DNA of 64,000 bases, from positions 310,001-374,000 of the forward strand of contig NZ_JANHJR010000003.1 in the NCBI RefSeq assembly GCF_024495425.1, given 5' to 3'. The notes beneath the pieces were generated by a model. The model worked only from the letters and a program-made list of their open reading frames with translations, ran no database searches and was not told the origin of the DNA. A program made the translations under genes and the position numbers. Of the stretch, positions 1-8,473 are shown piece by piece (within the stretch, counting starts at the first letter, position 1; each line of letters opens with the position of its first letter). Source of the DNA: Haloarchaeobius litoreus. GTDB taxonomy: Archaea > Halobacteriota > Halobacteria > Halobacteriales > Natrialbaceae.

Positions 1-690
1 CCGTATCTCCTCGATGAGGGTCGCCGTCGCCGTCGTCGCGCCGGGACTCATCCCCGACGTGGGCTCGTCGAGCAGCAGCACCTCGGGGTCGGTCGCCAGC
101 GCCATCGCGATGCCGAGGCGGCGCTGGTTGCCGTGGGGGAGGTTCTTCGCGAGCGTCGTCGGCGGGGCGTCGAGCCCGACCGTGTCGAGCAGTTCGAGTG
201 CTCGCTCCCTGCCCACGGACCGATGGTCACGGAACAGGTCGAAGCTGAACGCGCCGCGCTGGGTCGTCTGGACGACCACGCGGACGTTCTCCAGTACCGT
301 CTGGTCCTCGAACAGCTCGTTCGACTGGAACGACCGCGCCAGTCCGAGGTGCGGTCGCTCGTGCTCGGCGCGGTCGGTGACGTCCGCGCCGTCGAGGAAC
401 ACCCGTCCGTCGGTCGGCGGGAGCGTCCCCATGATGGTGTTGAACAGCGTCGTCTTGCCCGCGCCGTTCGGGCCGATGATGGCCCGGAGCTCGCCGCGCT
501 CGACGCCGAGCGAGACGTGGTCGACCGCCGTGACCTCGCCGAACGTCCGGTGCAGCTCGTCGGTCGCCAGCACGGCGTCGGTCGGGTCGACGGCGGGGTC
601 CGGCGACGGCACCGCGTCGGCCTCGTGGCCGGCGTCCGTCGCTCCCACGTCGTCGGTAGCCTCGCCGGATGCGTCGGCGGTGTCGCTCAT
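1..690 (-). CDS. livG: HAAT-type ABC transporter ATP-binding protein (LivG-like), 3' end beyond window
   Basis: ATPase subunit that would energise uptake of branched-chain amino acids, amides or urea at the cytoplasmic face of the LivH/LivM channel. The 230 visible residues hold an unusually long acidic N-terminal extension (about 1-40), Walker A GPNGAGKTT at 73-81, a Q-loop near FQSNELF (121-127), a signature-like LPHGNQRR at 184-191 and Walker B LLLDEP at 205-210. The signature is divergent (PHGNQ where LivG proteins usually have SxGQQ). The ATG overlaps the stop of the permease gene as ATGA, so translation is coupled. The last roughly 20-30 residues and any LivF partner lie outside the window. 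Family assignment is firm; the substrate is not known. Confidence 0.93.
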   Translation of the reverse strand, partial: MSDTADASGEATDDVGATDAGHEADAVPSPDPAVDPTDAVLATDELHRTFGEVTAVDHVSLGVERGELRAIIGPNGAGKTTLFNTIMGTLPPTDGRVFLDGADVTDRAEHERPHLGLARSFQSNELFEDQTVLENVRVVVQTTQRGAFSFDLFRDHRSVGRERALELLDTVGLDAPPTTLAKNLPHGNQRRLGIAMALATDPEVLLLDEPTSGMSPGATTATATLIEEIR

Positions 691-1799
691 TCTGCCACCC
701 CCTTGAGCCGACCGTAGAGGCCGCGCATCCAGTCACGCAGGTAGCCCCAGATGCCCTCCAGCGGGGCCACCACGACGATGACGACGAACAGCGCGCCGAG
801 GAAGAAGTGCCAGTGCGTCAGCACCCCCGAGAGGTCGACGCTCGCGAACCCGAGGTGCAGCACCTCGAACTCGTTGAGGAACTCCTCGGCGAACTGCCAG
901 ACGAACACGCCCGCGATGGGGCCGAAGAAGTACCGGACTCCGCCGAGGACGGCCATCAGCACGGTGTCGCCGCTGGTGATGACGCTGAGGGTCTCCTGTG
1001 ACGCGCCGTACCGGTCGACCATCAGCACCGACCCGGCGAGCGCCGAGAACGCGGCGCTGATGGTGAACGCCTGCACCTTGTACCGGGTCGTGTCGATACC
1101 CATCGCCCGTGCGAGGTCGCCGTTCTCGCGGATGGCGATGAGCGACCGCCCGAACGGCGAGCGAACGATCTGCCAGAGCGCGAGCATCGCGACGAGGAAC
1201 ACCACCGAGACGAACCAGTACCAGTCGACCTCGAGGCCCCCGAAGACGACGACGAGTTGGCCCCGGGTCGACTCGATCCACGACGGCAGCACGTTCTGCG
1301 TGACGCCGTTCGAGCCGCCGGTGAGGTTCAGCGGGTTCCGGTTCGCGGTGAACTCCACGGCCTGTGCGACCGCCAGCGTGAGGAAGGCGAAGTAGATCTC
1401 GCCCTTCTCGACGGTGAGCCGCCCGAGCAGGTAGCCGACCGTCGCCGCGACGCCGATGCCGATGGCGGCGGCGACCGGGAACGGCAGTTCGGGCGCGCCG
1501 GCCCGGCCGGAGACGCCGATGGCCGCGGCGTACATCCCGAAGCCGAGGAACATCGCATGCCCGAACGAGAGCAGCCCCGCGTAGCCGAAGAGCAGGTTGA
1601 ACGCCGCGACGAACACCATCCAGATGAGGATGGTCGCCGCGACGGCCTCGTAGCCCAGCAACAGCGGGTGCGAGATGACCGGGCGCAACAGCAGGACGAC
1701 CAGGACGAGCCCGAGCGGCACCCGGTAGCGCCAGAACAGCGCCCGGGCGCGGTCCAGCGTCTCGGTCGACCCGCCGCCGGTCGCCGTCTCGCCGCTCAT
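687..1799 (-). CDS. livM: HAAT-type ABC transporter permease (LivM-like)
   Basis: Second channel subunit of the importer, 370 residues, with a soluble N-terminus of about 30 residues followed by many hydrophobic segments. The conserved family stretch FGYAGLLSFGHAMFLGFGMY is present in the first third, and the loop with IRENGDLARAMG, which contacts the ATPase, sits in the last third. I chose the ATG at 1799 because it overlaps the livH stop as ATGA; a longer frame upstream only reads through livH in another frame. Its own stop overlaps the livG start. Length and motifs are normal for LivM. Substrate class cannot be told from the permease. Confidence 0.93.
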   Translation of the reverse strand: MSGETATGGGSTETLDRARALFWRYRVPLGLVLVVLLLRPVISHPLLLGYEAVAATILIWMVFVAAFNLLFGYAGLLSFGHAMFLGFGMYAAAIGVSGRAGAPELPFPVAAAIGIGVAATVGYLLGRLTVEKGEIYFAFLTLAVAQAVEFTANRNPLNLTGGSNGVTQNVLPSWIESTRGQLVVVFGGLEVDWYWFVSVVFLVAMLALWQIVRSPFGRSLIAIRENGDLARAMGIDTTRYKVQAFTISAAFSALAGSVLMVDRYGASQETLSVITSGDTVLMAVLGGVRYFFGPIAGVFVWQFAEEFLNEFEVLHLGFASVDLSGVLTHWHFFLGALFVVIVVVAPLEGIWGYLRDWMRGLYGRLKGVAE

Positions 1800-2815
1800 T
1801 CGAGGAACCCCTCCTCGCCGAACAGCCCCCGTGGCCGGTACAGCAGGATGAGTATCATCACGAGGTACGGGACGAGGTCCCGGATCTGGAGCGCCAGCCA
1901 CGGCTGGTTCGTCACCTCCGCGAGCGCGGTGAGCACGACCGGCGTGAGGTACGCCGACACGCCGATGAGGATGCCGCTCACCACGCTCCCGAACAGGCTC
2001 CCGATACCCCCGACCACGACGACCACGAACGCGAGGATGACGAACGTCTCGCCCATCGTCGTCCGCATGCCCGTCTCGGCGGAGTACAGCACGCCGGCGA
2101 AGCCGGCCAGCGCCGCCCCGAGGAAGAACATCGCGGTGAAGCGAACCGGGAGGTTCACCCCGACGAACTCGGTCATCTCGCCGTCCTGGACCCCGGCCCT
2201 GACCGTGAGCCCGAAGTCGGTCCGCGAGATGAGCAGGTACACCGCGACGATGGTGACGACCGCCACGCCGACCAGGAACAGCCGGTAGGTCGGCACCGTC
2301 GTCACGCCGAGGTCCGTCCCGCGCGTGAGCACCGCCGGTCGGGAGATCTCGAGCGGGGCGGTCCCCCAGTACGCACGGATGACCTCCTCGATCATCATCG
2401 TCAGGCCGAACGTCGCGAGCAGGCTGACGATGGGGTCCGAGCCGTAGAGGTATCGCAGCACGGTGATCTCCAGGACGACGCCGACCACGCCGACGATGAG
2501 CGGTGCGAGTATCAGCGCCGCCCAGAACGGCAGGCCGAGCGTGACGACGACCGAGTACGAGAGGTACGCCCCCAGCATGAAGAACGCGCCGTGGGCGAAG
2601 TTGACGATACCCATCAGGCCGAGGATGAGCGAGAGCCCGAGCGTGACGAGCACGAGCACCATCCCGTACACGAGGCCGCCGATGGCCTGGTCGATGAACA
2701 GCCCCGGCTCGACCGCGAACGTGACCGCAAGCAGGACGATGGTGAGGACCGCGGCGGCCCACCAGGCTGGCGAGACCGTCGCGAGGTCCTCACGGGTGAG
2801 TTCCGTCGTGCTCAT
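1796..2815 (-). CDS. livH: HAAT-type ABC transporter permease (LivH-like)
   Basis: First channel subunit of the importer, 339 residues, about eight membrane segments. Recognisable by the LivH core GLSLILGLMGIVNFAHGAFF near residue 60-80 and the C-terminal RPRGLFGEEG. An N-terminal segment of about 16 polar residues precedes the first hydrophobic helix. It starts 3 nt after the stop of the binding-protein gene and overlaps livM by ATGA, so the four genes livK-H-M-G form one operon read leftwards. Family certain; substrate unknown. Confidence 0.93.
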   Translation of the reverse strand: MSTTELTREDLATVSPAWWAAAVLTIVLLAVTFAVEPGLFIDQAIGGLVYGMVLVLVTLGLSLILGLMGIVNFAHGAFFMLGAYLSYSVVVTLGLPFWAALILAPLIVGVVGVVLEITVLRYLYGSDPIVSLLATFGLTMMIEEVIRAYWGTAPLEISRPAVLTRGTDLGVTTVPTYRLFLVGVAVVTIVAVYLLISRTDFGLTVRAGVQDGEMTEFVGVNLPVRFTAMFFLGAALAGFAGVLYSAETGMRTTMGETFVILAFVVVVVGGIGSLFGSVVSGILIGVSAYLTPVVLTALAEVTNQPWLALQIRDLVPYLVMILILLYRPRGLFGEEGFLE

Positions 2816-2818
2816 CGA

Positions 2819-4081
2819 TCACATCGAACAGCCGGTCTCGGACACCGGGCGCGCCACGTCGTCGCCGTCGAACGTGTTCACGACCTGGAACCACCGCTTG
2901 TAGGGGTCCTCGGACATCTCCTCGACCGGCAGCGCCTCCACGGTGTAGGTGGGCTGGATGAGCTGGTGGTCGCCCTCGCGCCAGTACATCCCGCTGTCGC
3001 CGCCCTTGATGTCGGCGGCCACGGACGTCACCTCGTGGCCCTCCAGAGCCCCGCGCATGTCGTCGGCGTTGGTCGAGTCCGCCCGCACGGCCGCGCGCAC
3101 CGCCTGGTCCATCGAGAGGTACCCGAGGAAGTGCCGGACGTACGGGTCCGTGTCCGAGTACTCCGCGACCCGCTCGCAGAAGTCGACGCTCGCGTCGGTG
3201 TCGACCGCCGGCCCCCAGACCTGCCCCGCCGAGTCGAGGATTCCGGCCGACTCACGGTCCAGTCCCCAGAAGACGGCGTCCTCGAGCTGGTGCATCGCGA
3301 GCGTGTAGTTCCCCTGCATGCCCTGTGAGACCAGCTGGTTCGTCGCCTTCCGCAGGTCCAGTCCGGCGATGAGCATCCCGATGCCCTCCGCGCCGGAGTT
3401 GTCCGCCTCGTTCAGGTACGGCGAGTAGTCGTCCGCCGGGAACGGCGTCGCCGACCGCCCGACGACCTCCTTGCCCTGCTCCTCGAGGATGCGGGTCACC
3501 GCCGACTGTGCGGTCTGGCCCCACGCGTAGTCCGAGTAGAGCAGGTACCAGCTGTCCGCGCTCTCGGCCATCTCCGCGCCGATGCTCGCCGCGAGCATGG
3601 AGTTCGACGCCGTTGGACGGAACGAGTACGGCCCGCACGCCTCGCCGGTCAGGCCGTCCCCGTGTGCCCCCGTCGGCATGTAGATGACCTCGTTCTCGTT
3701 CGCCCAGGAGGCCATCGCCTGCGCGGCGCTCGACGAGACAGCCCCCATCGTGAAGTCCGCCTCGGCCTCGGTGACCATCCGCTGGAGCTGGCTCACGCCC
3801 GTCTGCGGGTCGAGCTGCGTGTCGCCCTCTTCGACCGTGATGCTGACGTCGAGTTCCTCCTCCAGGTCCTCGGCCGCGAGCATCGCCCCGTCCAGAGCTG
3901 ACTGGCCGAACACCGCGAACGGCCCCGACAGCGACGTTGCGTAGCCGACCGTCAGCTCGTTGGCCCCGCCCTCGCCACCACCGCCGCCGAGACAGCCCGC
4001 GAGTCCACCGATACCTGCCGCGCCAGCCGCGCGGAGTACCGTGCGCCTGTCCACCGTTTCCCGAGTGTTGTTGCCACTCAT
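2819..4081 (-). CDS. livK: ABC transporter substrate-binding lipoprotein (HAAT family)
   Basis: Extracellular binding protein that delivers the solute to LivH/LivM. 420 residues from the ATG at 4081. The N-terminus has a twin-arginine motif (DRRTVLR, Arg12-Arg13) and a lipobox LAGC at 27-30, followed by a Gly-rich linker, so it is a Tat-exported lipoprotein, as is usual in haloarchaea. The rest reads as a periplasmic-binding-protein type 1 fold (YATSLSGPFAVFGQSALDGA after the linker). The body resembles amide/urea-type binding proteins as much as leucine-binding ones, so the ligand is open. A start 15 nt further upstream is possible but would sit inside the predicted transcription start. First gene of the livKHMG operon. 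Confidence 0.9.
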   Translation of the reverse strand: MSGNNTRETVDRRTVLRAAGAAGIGGLAGCLGGGGGEGGANELTVGYATSLSGPFAVFGQSALDGAMLAAEDLEEELDVSITVEEGDTQLDPQTGVSQLQRMVTEAEADFTMGAVSSSAAQAMASWANENEVIYMPTGAHGDGLTGEACGPYSFRPTASNSMLAASIGAEMAESADSWYLLYSDYAWGQTAQSAVTRILEEQGKEVVGRSATPFPADDYSPYLNEADNSGAEGIGMLIAGLDLRKATNQLVSQGMQGNYTLAMHQLEDAVFWGLDRESAGILDSAGQVWGPAVDTDASVDFCERVAEYSDTDPYVRHFLGYLSMDQAVRAAVRADSTNADDMRGALEGHEVTSVAADIKGGDSGMYWREGDHQLIQPTYTVEALPVEEMSEDPYKRWFQVVNTFDGDDVARPVSETGCSM

Positions 4082-4100
4082 GAACTGGACTAACAATCGA

Positions 4101-4111
4101 CCATAAATAAA
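4101..4111 (-). promoter_or_regulatory. TATA box of the livKHMG operon
   Basis: On the minus strand this reads TTTATTTATGG. Its centre is about 25 nt before the livK ATG at 4081, so the transcript should start at or within a few bases of the start codon (leaderless), which is common in haloarchaea. Confidence 0.7.
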
Positions 4112-4265
4112 CCTACGTAGTGAAATCGAGTGTGGACGGCGGGTTCAGCCTGTCAGACCGGTGGGTTCAAGCCACTCGAACGAACGGCCGTCACGACCGT
4201 CACGTCGAAAGGGGACCGACGGGGGCCACTGAACGACGCCGCATCGCCCGGCCGTCCCGGGACTA

Positions 4266-4275
4266 TCTTTTTTAC
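4266..4275 (+). promoter_or_regulatory. TATA-like box of trkA
   Basis: A T-rich run (TCTTTTTTAC) centred about 28 nt before the ATG at 4299, in an otherwise GC-rich stretch. The spacing fits a leaderless mRNA. Confidence 0.55.
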
Positions 4276-4298
4276 CCCCCGCTCGCGTAGCGTCCCCC

Positions 4299-4955
4299 AT
4301 GAAGTTCGTTATCGTGGGATACGGTCGCGTCGGAACGAGAACCTGCCGCATCCTCAGCGAGGAGGGCCACGACGTCGTCGTGGTCGACAACGACCCTGAC
4401 CGCGTGGCCCGCGCGCGCAACGACGGCTTCACCGTCGTCGAGGGTGACGCCGAGAACGAGGACGTACTCCAGGAGGCCGGCATCGCCGACGCCGACGCCA
4501 TCGCCGCGCTCACGCCCGACCTGAACGCGAACTTCACCGCCTGCATGATCGGGAAGCACAACGGCGCGCGGACCGTCCTCCGCATCGACGAGGACTACCG
4601 CGAGGACATCTACGAGAAGTACGCCAGCGACGTCGACGAGGTCATCTACCCCGAGCGGCTGGGTGCCGCCGGCGCGAAGACCGCGATGCTCGGCGGCGAC
4701 TTCAACGTCCTCGCCGACGTGACCGAGAACCTGCAGTTCTCCGTCTTCGAGATTCCCGAAGATTCGAAGCTCGTCGGCAAGCGCGTCGTCGAGGTCGACC
4801 TGCCCGAGCAGGCGCGCGTCTACGCCCACGGGCCGAGCGACGGCCCGCTCACGATTCCGCTCCCCTCGACGTCGATCGACGCGGGCGACCGACTCGCCGT
4901 CGTCGTCGAACAGACGGGTGTCGACTCGGTACGGCAGGCACTCACCGCGGCCTGA
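4299..4955 (+). CDS. trkA: TrkA-type potassium uptake regulatory protein (RCK: TrkA-N plus TrkA-C)
   Basis: Cytoplasmic nucleotide-binding gating subunit of a TrkH-type K+ transporter or channel. 218 residues, one RCK unit. The N-terminal Rossmann domain (1-130) starts with GYGRVG (7-12) and has the acidic residue at the end of strand 2 (Asp30, VVVVDNDP) that favours NAD(H). A TrkA-C domain occupies about 135-218 (KLVGKRVVEVDLPEQARVY). No membrane segment. No trkH is next to it, so it may serve a partner elsewhere; haloarchaea carry many such single-RCK proteins. Monocistronic, with its own promoter, divergent from livK. Confidence 0.93.
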   Translation: MKFVIVGYGRVGTRTCRILSEEGHDVVVVDNDPDRVARARNDGFTVVEGDAENEDVLQEAGIADADAIAALTPDLNANFTACMIGKHNGARTVLRIDEDYREDIYEKYASDVDEVIYPERLGAAGAKTAMLGGDFNVLADVTENLQFSVFEIPEDSKLVGKRVVEVDLPEQARVYAHGPSDGPLTIPLPSTSIDAGDRLAVVVEQTGVDSVRQALTAA

Positions 4956-5152
4956 GGTCGTGTCGGCGGAAAGGGGGGGAAGAGACAGCTACCGGGCGCG
5001 CGACGTTTAGGATGGGAGTTCGAGGCCGTCGTGCGCGCCCTACCGGTGCGTGACCTCGATTGGCCTTAAAGTTACGTCAGACGTTCGTCACACGGTGGCG
5101 GCGATACCCCACCAGCGGTTCGCTTTTGACGCCCCGCCGACTCACTCCCACC

Positions 5153-6016
5153 ATGCAAGGCACCGGACTGCCGCTCGTGACACCCTTCGACGAGGCGGGC
5201 GACGTGGACGAACCCGCGCTCCGCGCGCTCGTCGACCGTGTCACCGACGCCGGCGTCGACTTCATCGTCCCGTGTGGGTCGAACAGCGAGGCACCACTGC
5301 TCACCGCGGCAGAGCGCCGGCGCGTCGTCGAGATCGTCGCCGACCGGAGCGACGTCCCCGTCCTCGCCGGCACGGGCCAGCCGGGCTACCGCGAGACACT
5401 CGCCGACACCGAGGCTGCCGGCGCGGCCGGTGCCGACGCCGCGCTCGTGGTCACCCCGTACTACTTCCGGCACGACCAGAGGGCGCTCGCGTCGTACTAC
5501 CGCGACCTCGCCGACGAGAGCCCCATCCGGGTCTACCTCTACAGCGTGCCGAAGTACACCGAGACGGCGCTCGACCCGCGCACCGTCGAGTCGCTGGCGA
5601 CGCACCCGAACGTCGGCGGCATCAAGGACTCCAGCGGGAACCTCGAACGACTCCAGCGCACGGCCGCCATGACCGAAGACGCCGACTTCTCCGCCCTCGT
5701 CGGGAGCGGGAGCATCTACGCCGCCGGCCTCGACCACGGTGCAGCCGGCGGGGTGCTCGCGCTGGCGAACGTCGTCCCCGGCCTCGCGAGCGACATCTAC
5801 GACCGTCACACCGAGGGCGACGCCGACGGCGCACGCGACCTGAACCGGTCGCTCGTCGAGCTGAACCGCGCGGTCACCGCCCGGTACGGCGTCCCCGGAC
5901 TGAAAGCCGCGATGCGCTCGCGGTCGCTCCCCGCCGGGCACGTGCGACGGCCGTTCCGCCCGGTCGACGAGGACGCCGCGACCGAGCTCGCCGAACTCGT
6001 GGAGGCCGCACGATGA
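5153..6016 (+). CDS. DapA-family Schiff-base lyase/aldolase (dihydrodipicolinate synthase family)
   Basis: Class I aldolase-fold enzyme of 287 residues. The Schiff-base lysine is Lys158 in GGIKDSSGN and the conserved tyrosine is Tyr130 in YLYSVP. The substrate-carboxylate loop is PCGSNSEAPLL (40-50), which differs from the GTTGE of true dihydrodipicolinate synthase. The gene is not near dapB or dapD. It could therefore act on pyruvate plus a sugar-derived aldehyde (KDG- or Neu5Ac-lyase type) rather than in lysine synthesis. ATG at 5153 matches the family N-terminus and is about 28 nt after CGCTTTTGAC, a TATA-like box. Its stop overlaps the next small gene (ATGA). Confidence 0.85.
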   Translation: MQGTGLPLVTPFDEAGDVDEPALRALVDRVTDAGVDFIVPCGSNSEAPLLTAAERRRVVEIVADRSDVPVLAGTGQPGYRETLADTEAAGAAGADAALVVTPYYFRHDQRALASYYRDLADESPIRVYLYSVPKYTETALDPRTVESLATHPNVGGIKDSSGNLERLQRTAAMTEDADFSALVGSGSIYAAGLDHGAAGGVLALANVVPGLASDIYDRHTEGDADGARDLNRSLVELNRAVTARYGVPGLKAAMRSRSLPAGHVRRPFRPVDEDAATELAELVEAAR

Positions 6017-6147
6017 GCTGGGGCGAGCTGTTCGACCGGGCCGCCGAATACGACGTGACCGTCGAGGACGTGCGCGAGACGCTCACCGAGCACCGTCGCG
6101 AGAGGGGCGACGAGAACGCCGACGACGGAGGCGACGATGAGCGCTGA
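6013..6147 (+). CDS. 44-residue acidic protein in the DapA-family operon
   Basis: A short gene whose ATG overlaps the stop of the DapA-family gene (ATGA) and whose end overlaps the start of the next gene by 11 nt, so it is very likely translated by coupling. The product begins MSWGELFDRAAEYDVTVEDV and ends in an Asp/Glu-rich tail. The first 30 residues look like a small helical domain. No known family recognised and no catalytic motif seen. Composition is normal for the host. Confidence 0.7.
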   Translation: MSWGELFDRAAEYDVTVEDVRETLTEHRRERGDENADDGGDDER

Positions 6148-6607
6148 GTCGGCCGCCCGCGTCGTCGCCGACGCCGACGTGCTCGCCGCCGACGTCTGCT
6201 GTGGCGGGGCGAGCCGTGCGGCCATGGACCACGTCCGGCGACACGACTGGGTGACCCTCGTCGCGAGCGACCACCTGCTCGACGACGCCGAGGCGGTCCT
6301 CTCGGAGCTGACGGACGCGTCGCTCGCGGCGGACTGGCGCGAGCGCATCGAGGCCGAGCGCGAGCCGGTGGACCATCCAGCGACGGACCATCCCGGACTG
6401 GCGTCGGCCTACCGCGGGCAGGCCGCCCACCTCCTGAGCTTCGACGAGGGACTCGGGAGCGTCGACGCCGGGGCGAACCTGAACCGCCGGATGTCGCTCA
6501 GCGTCCGGACGCCGGACGCGTTCGCGCGGCTGTTCGACGCCGAGAGCCTGTACGAGGCCGTCGTCGGTGGCGAGTACCCTGGGCCGGACCGCGACCCGAG
6601 AGCCTGA
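6137..6607 (+). CDS. PIN-like domain protein (DUF7384-type), putative
   Basis: 156 residues. It starts with an acidic-residue pattern, VVADADVLAADV, typical of the first strand of PIN-like nuclease folds. Later acidic positions (HLLDDAEAVLSEL, LLSFDEGL) and SVDAGANLNRRM could complete an active-site set. I recognise it as a haloarchaeal conserved family of PIN-like type, but nuclease activity is inference. It overlaps the 44-residue gene by 11 nt, so the DapA-family gene, the small gene and this one form an operon. No antitoxin-like partner is obvious unless it is the small acidic protein. Confidence 0.6.
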   Translation: MSAESAARVVADADVLAADVCCGGASRAAMDHVRRHDWVTLVASDHLLDDAEAVLSELTDASLAADWRERIEAEREPVDHPATDHPGLASAYRGQAAHLLSFDEGLGSVDAGANLNRRMSLSVRTPDAFARLFDAESLYEAVVGGEYPGPDRDPRA

Positions 6608-6811
6608 TCAGGTCCGTTCGAAGGTTCGCTTCAGGAGGACGTAGACGAGCGCGAGGTCCACGGGTGCGACCGCGAGGAGGACCCAGTATACCGAGGAGTC
6701 AGACACGAAGAGCACTCCAGCCGCCAGGAGGAGCATGATGGCACTTCCGGTGGCGGCGAACAGGGCAGCCTGATGGGGACCGAGTCGCTGGACCATCGAG
6801 TCGGAGGACAT
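6608..6811 (-). CDS. Small membrane protein, two predicted transmembrane helices
   Basis: 67 residues from the ATG at 6811. A short polar N-terminus is followed by two hydrophobic helices (about 16-36 and 42-62, ending YVLLKRTFERT). Convergent with the PIN-like gene; the two stops abut without spacing. Function unknown; no motif beyond the two helices. Confidence 0.55.
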   Translation of the reverse strand: MSSDSMVQRLGPHQAALFAATGSAIMLLLAAGVLFVSDSSVYWVLLAVAPVDLALVYVLLKRTFERT

Positions 6812-6850
6812 CACCGAAACCGCGGGACGTGGCCCCGATAGAACTTCCGA

Positions 6851-7630
6851 TTACCGCTCCTCGTTGACCCGCCGGGCGACCCGCCGGAGGATCGGTCGTG
6901 GCGTCACCCGCGAGAGCAGGTAGAGCGCCTTCATCGGCAGCCCGGGGACGACGACCGGCTTGCCCTTCATCAGTCCCGTGTAGCCCGCCTTGGCGACGTC
7001 CTCGACGGGTTGTTTGTACGTCGAGCCGACCGCGGAGTCCTCCATGCCGGCGCGGGACTGGAAGTCGGTGTCGACTGGCCCGGGGGCCAGAACCGTCGCG
7101 GAGACGCCGGTGTCGCGCAGTTCCTCGGCGAGCGCCTCGGTGAAGGAGTTGACGTAGGCCTTGCTTGCGTAGTAGCCGGCCATGAACGGCCCGGGCTGGA
7201 AGCCGGCCGTCGAGCCGACGTTGAGGATCTTCCCGTGGTCGCGGTCGGTGAAGTCGTCGAGGAACAACCGGGTGAGCTCGACGAGCGTGACGACGTTCAG
7301 CCGCAGCTGGGTGCGCTCCTCGTCAAGGTCGGCGTCGGCGAACGGCCCGTAGGTGCCGATACCAACGTTGTTCACGAGGATGCCGACCCCGAGGTCGCGC
7401 TCGTGGACCGCGTCGTACAGCTCCTGGCTCGCGCCGTCCCGGTCGAGGTCCATCGCGAGCGGCGTCACGTCGACGGCGTACCGGGATTCGATTTCCTCGG
7501 CCACCCCGTCGAGGATGTCCTCGCTGCGGGCGACGGCGACGACGTCGTGGCCGTGGCGGGCGAACTGTCTGGCGAGCTCGCGGCCGATGCCGCTGGACGC
7601 GCCGGTGATGAGGGCGGTGTCGCGTGTCAT
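6851..7630 (-). CDS. SDR-family NAD(P)-dependent oxidoreductase (DltE/YqjQ-like)
   Basis: Classical short-chain dehydrogenase of 259 residues. Cofactor motif TGASSGIG at 8-15, NNVG in the core, and catalytic YYASK with a preceding serine (GSTAGF). The Arg after the cofactor loop (AVARSED) suggests NADP(H). The C-terminus is extended and basic (LRRVARRVNEER), as in the family whose members keep a C-terminal membrane-associated helix. ATG at 7630 chosen because the cofactor strand begins a few residues later; sequence upstream of it is non-coding in character. Substrate unknown. Confidence 0.88.
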   Translation of the reverse strand: MTRDTALITGASSGIGRELARQFARHGHDVVAVARSEDILDGVAEEIESRYAVDVTPLAMDLDRDGASQELYDAVHERDLGVGILVNNVGIGTYGPFADADLDEERTQLRLNVVTLVELTRLFLDDFTDRDHGKILNVGSTAGFQPGPFMAGYYASKAYVNSFTEALAEELRDTGVSATVLAPGPVDTDFQSRAGMEDSAVGSTYKQPVEDVAKAGYTGLMKGKPVVVPGLPMKALYLLSRVTPRPILRRVARRVNEER

Positions 7631-7844
7631 ATCGGCAACGGCGGACGCCGGGAGAGTAACGCTTCGGGTTTCGGCTGGACCGACGGAGAGTCCGGACTGG
7701 CGGACAGGGAGTAGCGGACAGGCGGCGCGGCAGTGCCCCCGGCGGTGCGCCACGCACCCGCCTCGGCCGCCGGGGGCCGGTAGTCAGTACACGCCGAGCC
7801 TGGCCCCGGCTTCGGACTTGAACTGTCGGGTGACCGGTGAGGAA

Positions 7845-8408
7845 CTAGCGGGGGCCCTTGCGCTCCGCCGGCTCGGCGGCGAGCCAGTCCGCGAACTTCG
7901 CCAGCGCGCGACCGCGATGGCTGATGGCGTTCTTCTCGGCGGTGCTCATCTCGGCCATGGTCTGTCCGTCGTGCTCGAAGATGGGGTCGTAGCCGAACCC
8001 GCCGTCGCCGCGCGGGTCGACGATACGGCCCTGAACTGCGCCCTCGAACGTGTTGACCTCGTCGCCGTCGCAGTACGCGAGGACGGTCCGGAAGCGCGCG
8101 CGGTCGTCGTCGGCGGTGGCGACGAGGTCGCGCACGCCCTGCACGCCGACGGTGTCCTGGACGTAGGCCGAGTACGGGCCGGGGAAGCCGTCGAAGGCGT
8201 CGCAGAACAGCCCGGCGTCGTCGACCAGCACGGGCTCCTCGCCGCCGAGGTGTTCGAACGCCTCGCGGGCGCCGTGGGCGGCGATGTCGCCGAGGTCGTC
8301 GCTCTGTATCTCGGTGTAGTCGTAGTTCACCTGCTCGACGGGCTCGGCGAGGTACTCGCGGGCCTCGCGGACCTTCCCCTCGTTGCTCGTCACGAAGCGA
8401 ATCGTCAT
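7845..8408 (-). CDS. rdgB: Non-canonical purine NTP pyrophosphatase, RdgB/HAM1 family
   Basis: House-cleaning enzyme that hydrolyses ITP, dITP and XTP to monophosphates so that deaminated purines are not built into nucleic acids. 187 residues. N-terminal FVTSNEGKVREA supplies the nucleotide-binding SNxGK loop. The acidic LVDDAGLFCDAFDGFPG segment and C-terminal FGYDPIF and ISHRGRAL are the family hallmarks. ATG at 8408 places the first strand at the correct position. Read leftwards 65 nt after the Bat-type regulator gene, possibly co-transcribed. Confidence 0.93.
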   Translation of the reverse strand: MTIRFVTSNEGKVREAREYLAEPVEQVNYDYTEIQSDDLGDIAAHGAREAFEHLGGEEPVLVDDAGLFCDAFDGFPGPYSAYVQDTVGVQGVRDLVATADDDRARFRTVLAYCDGDEVNTFEGAVQGRIVDPRGDGGFGYDPIFEHDGQTMAEMSTAEKNAISHRGRALAKFADWLAAEPAERKGPR

Positions 8409-8473
8409 GCGATAGCGTCGGCGGGTCGGGGCCAAAGAGCCGTCGGTCGCGGGCGAGCCGCGACGGACGGGCG

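Noticed and set aside
7631-7844. A possible tRNA-like or leader element between the SDR and rdgB genes
   Set aside because: The CTTGAAC stretch lacks a matching acceptor stem and anticodon arm, and no stable cloverleaf can be drawn.
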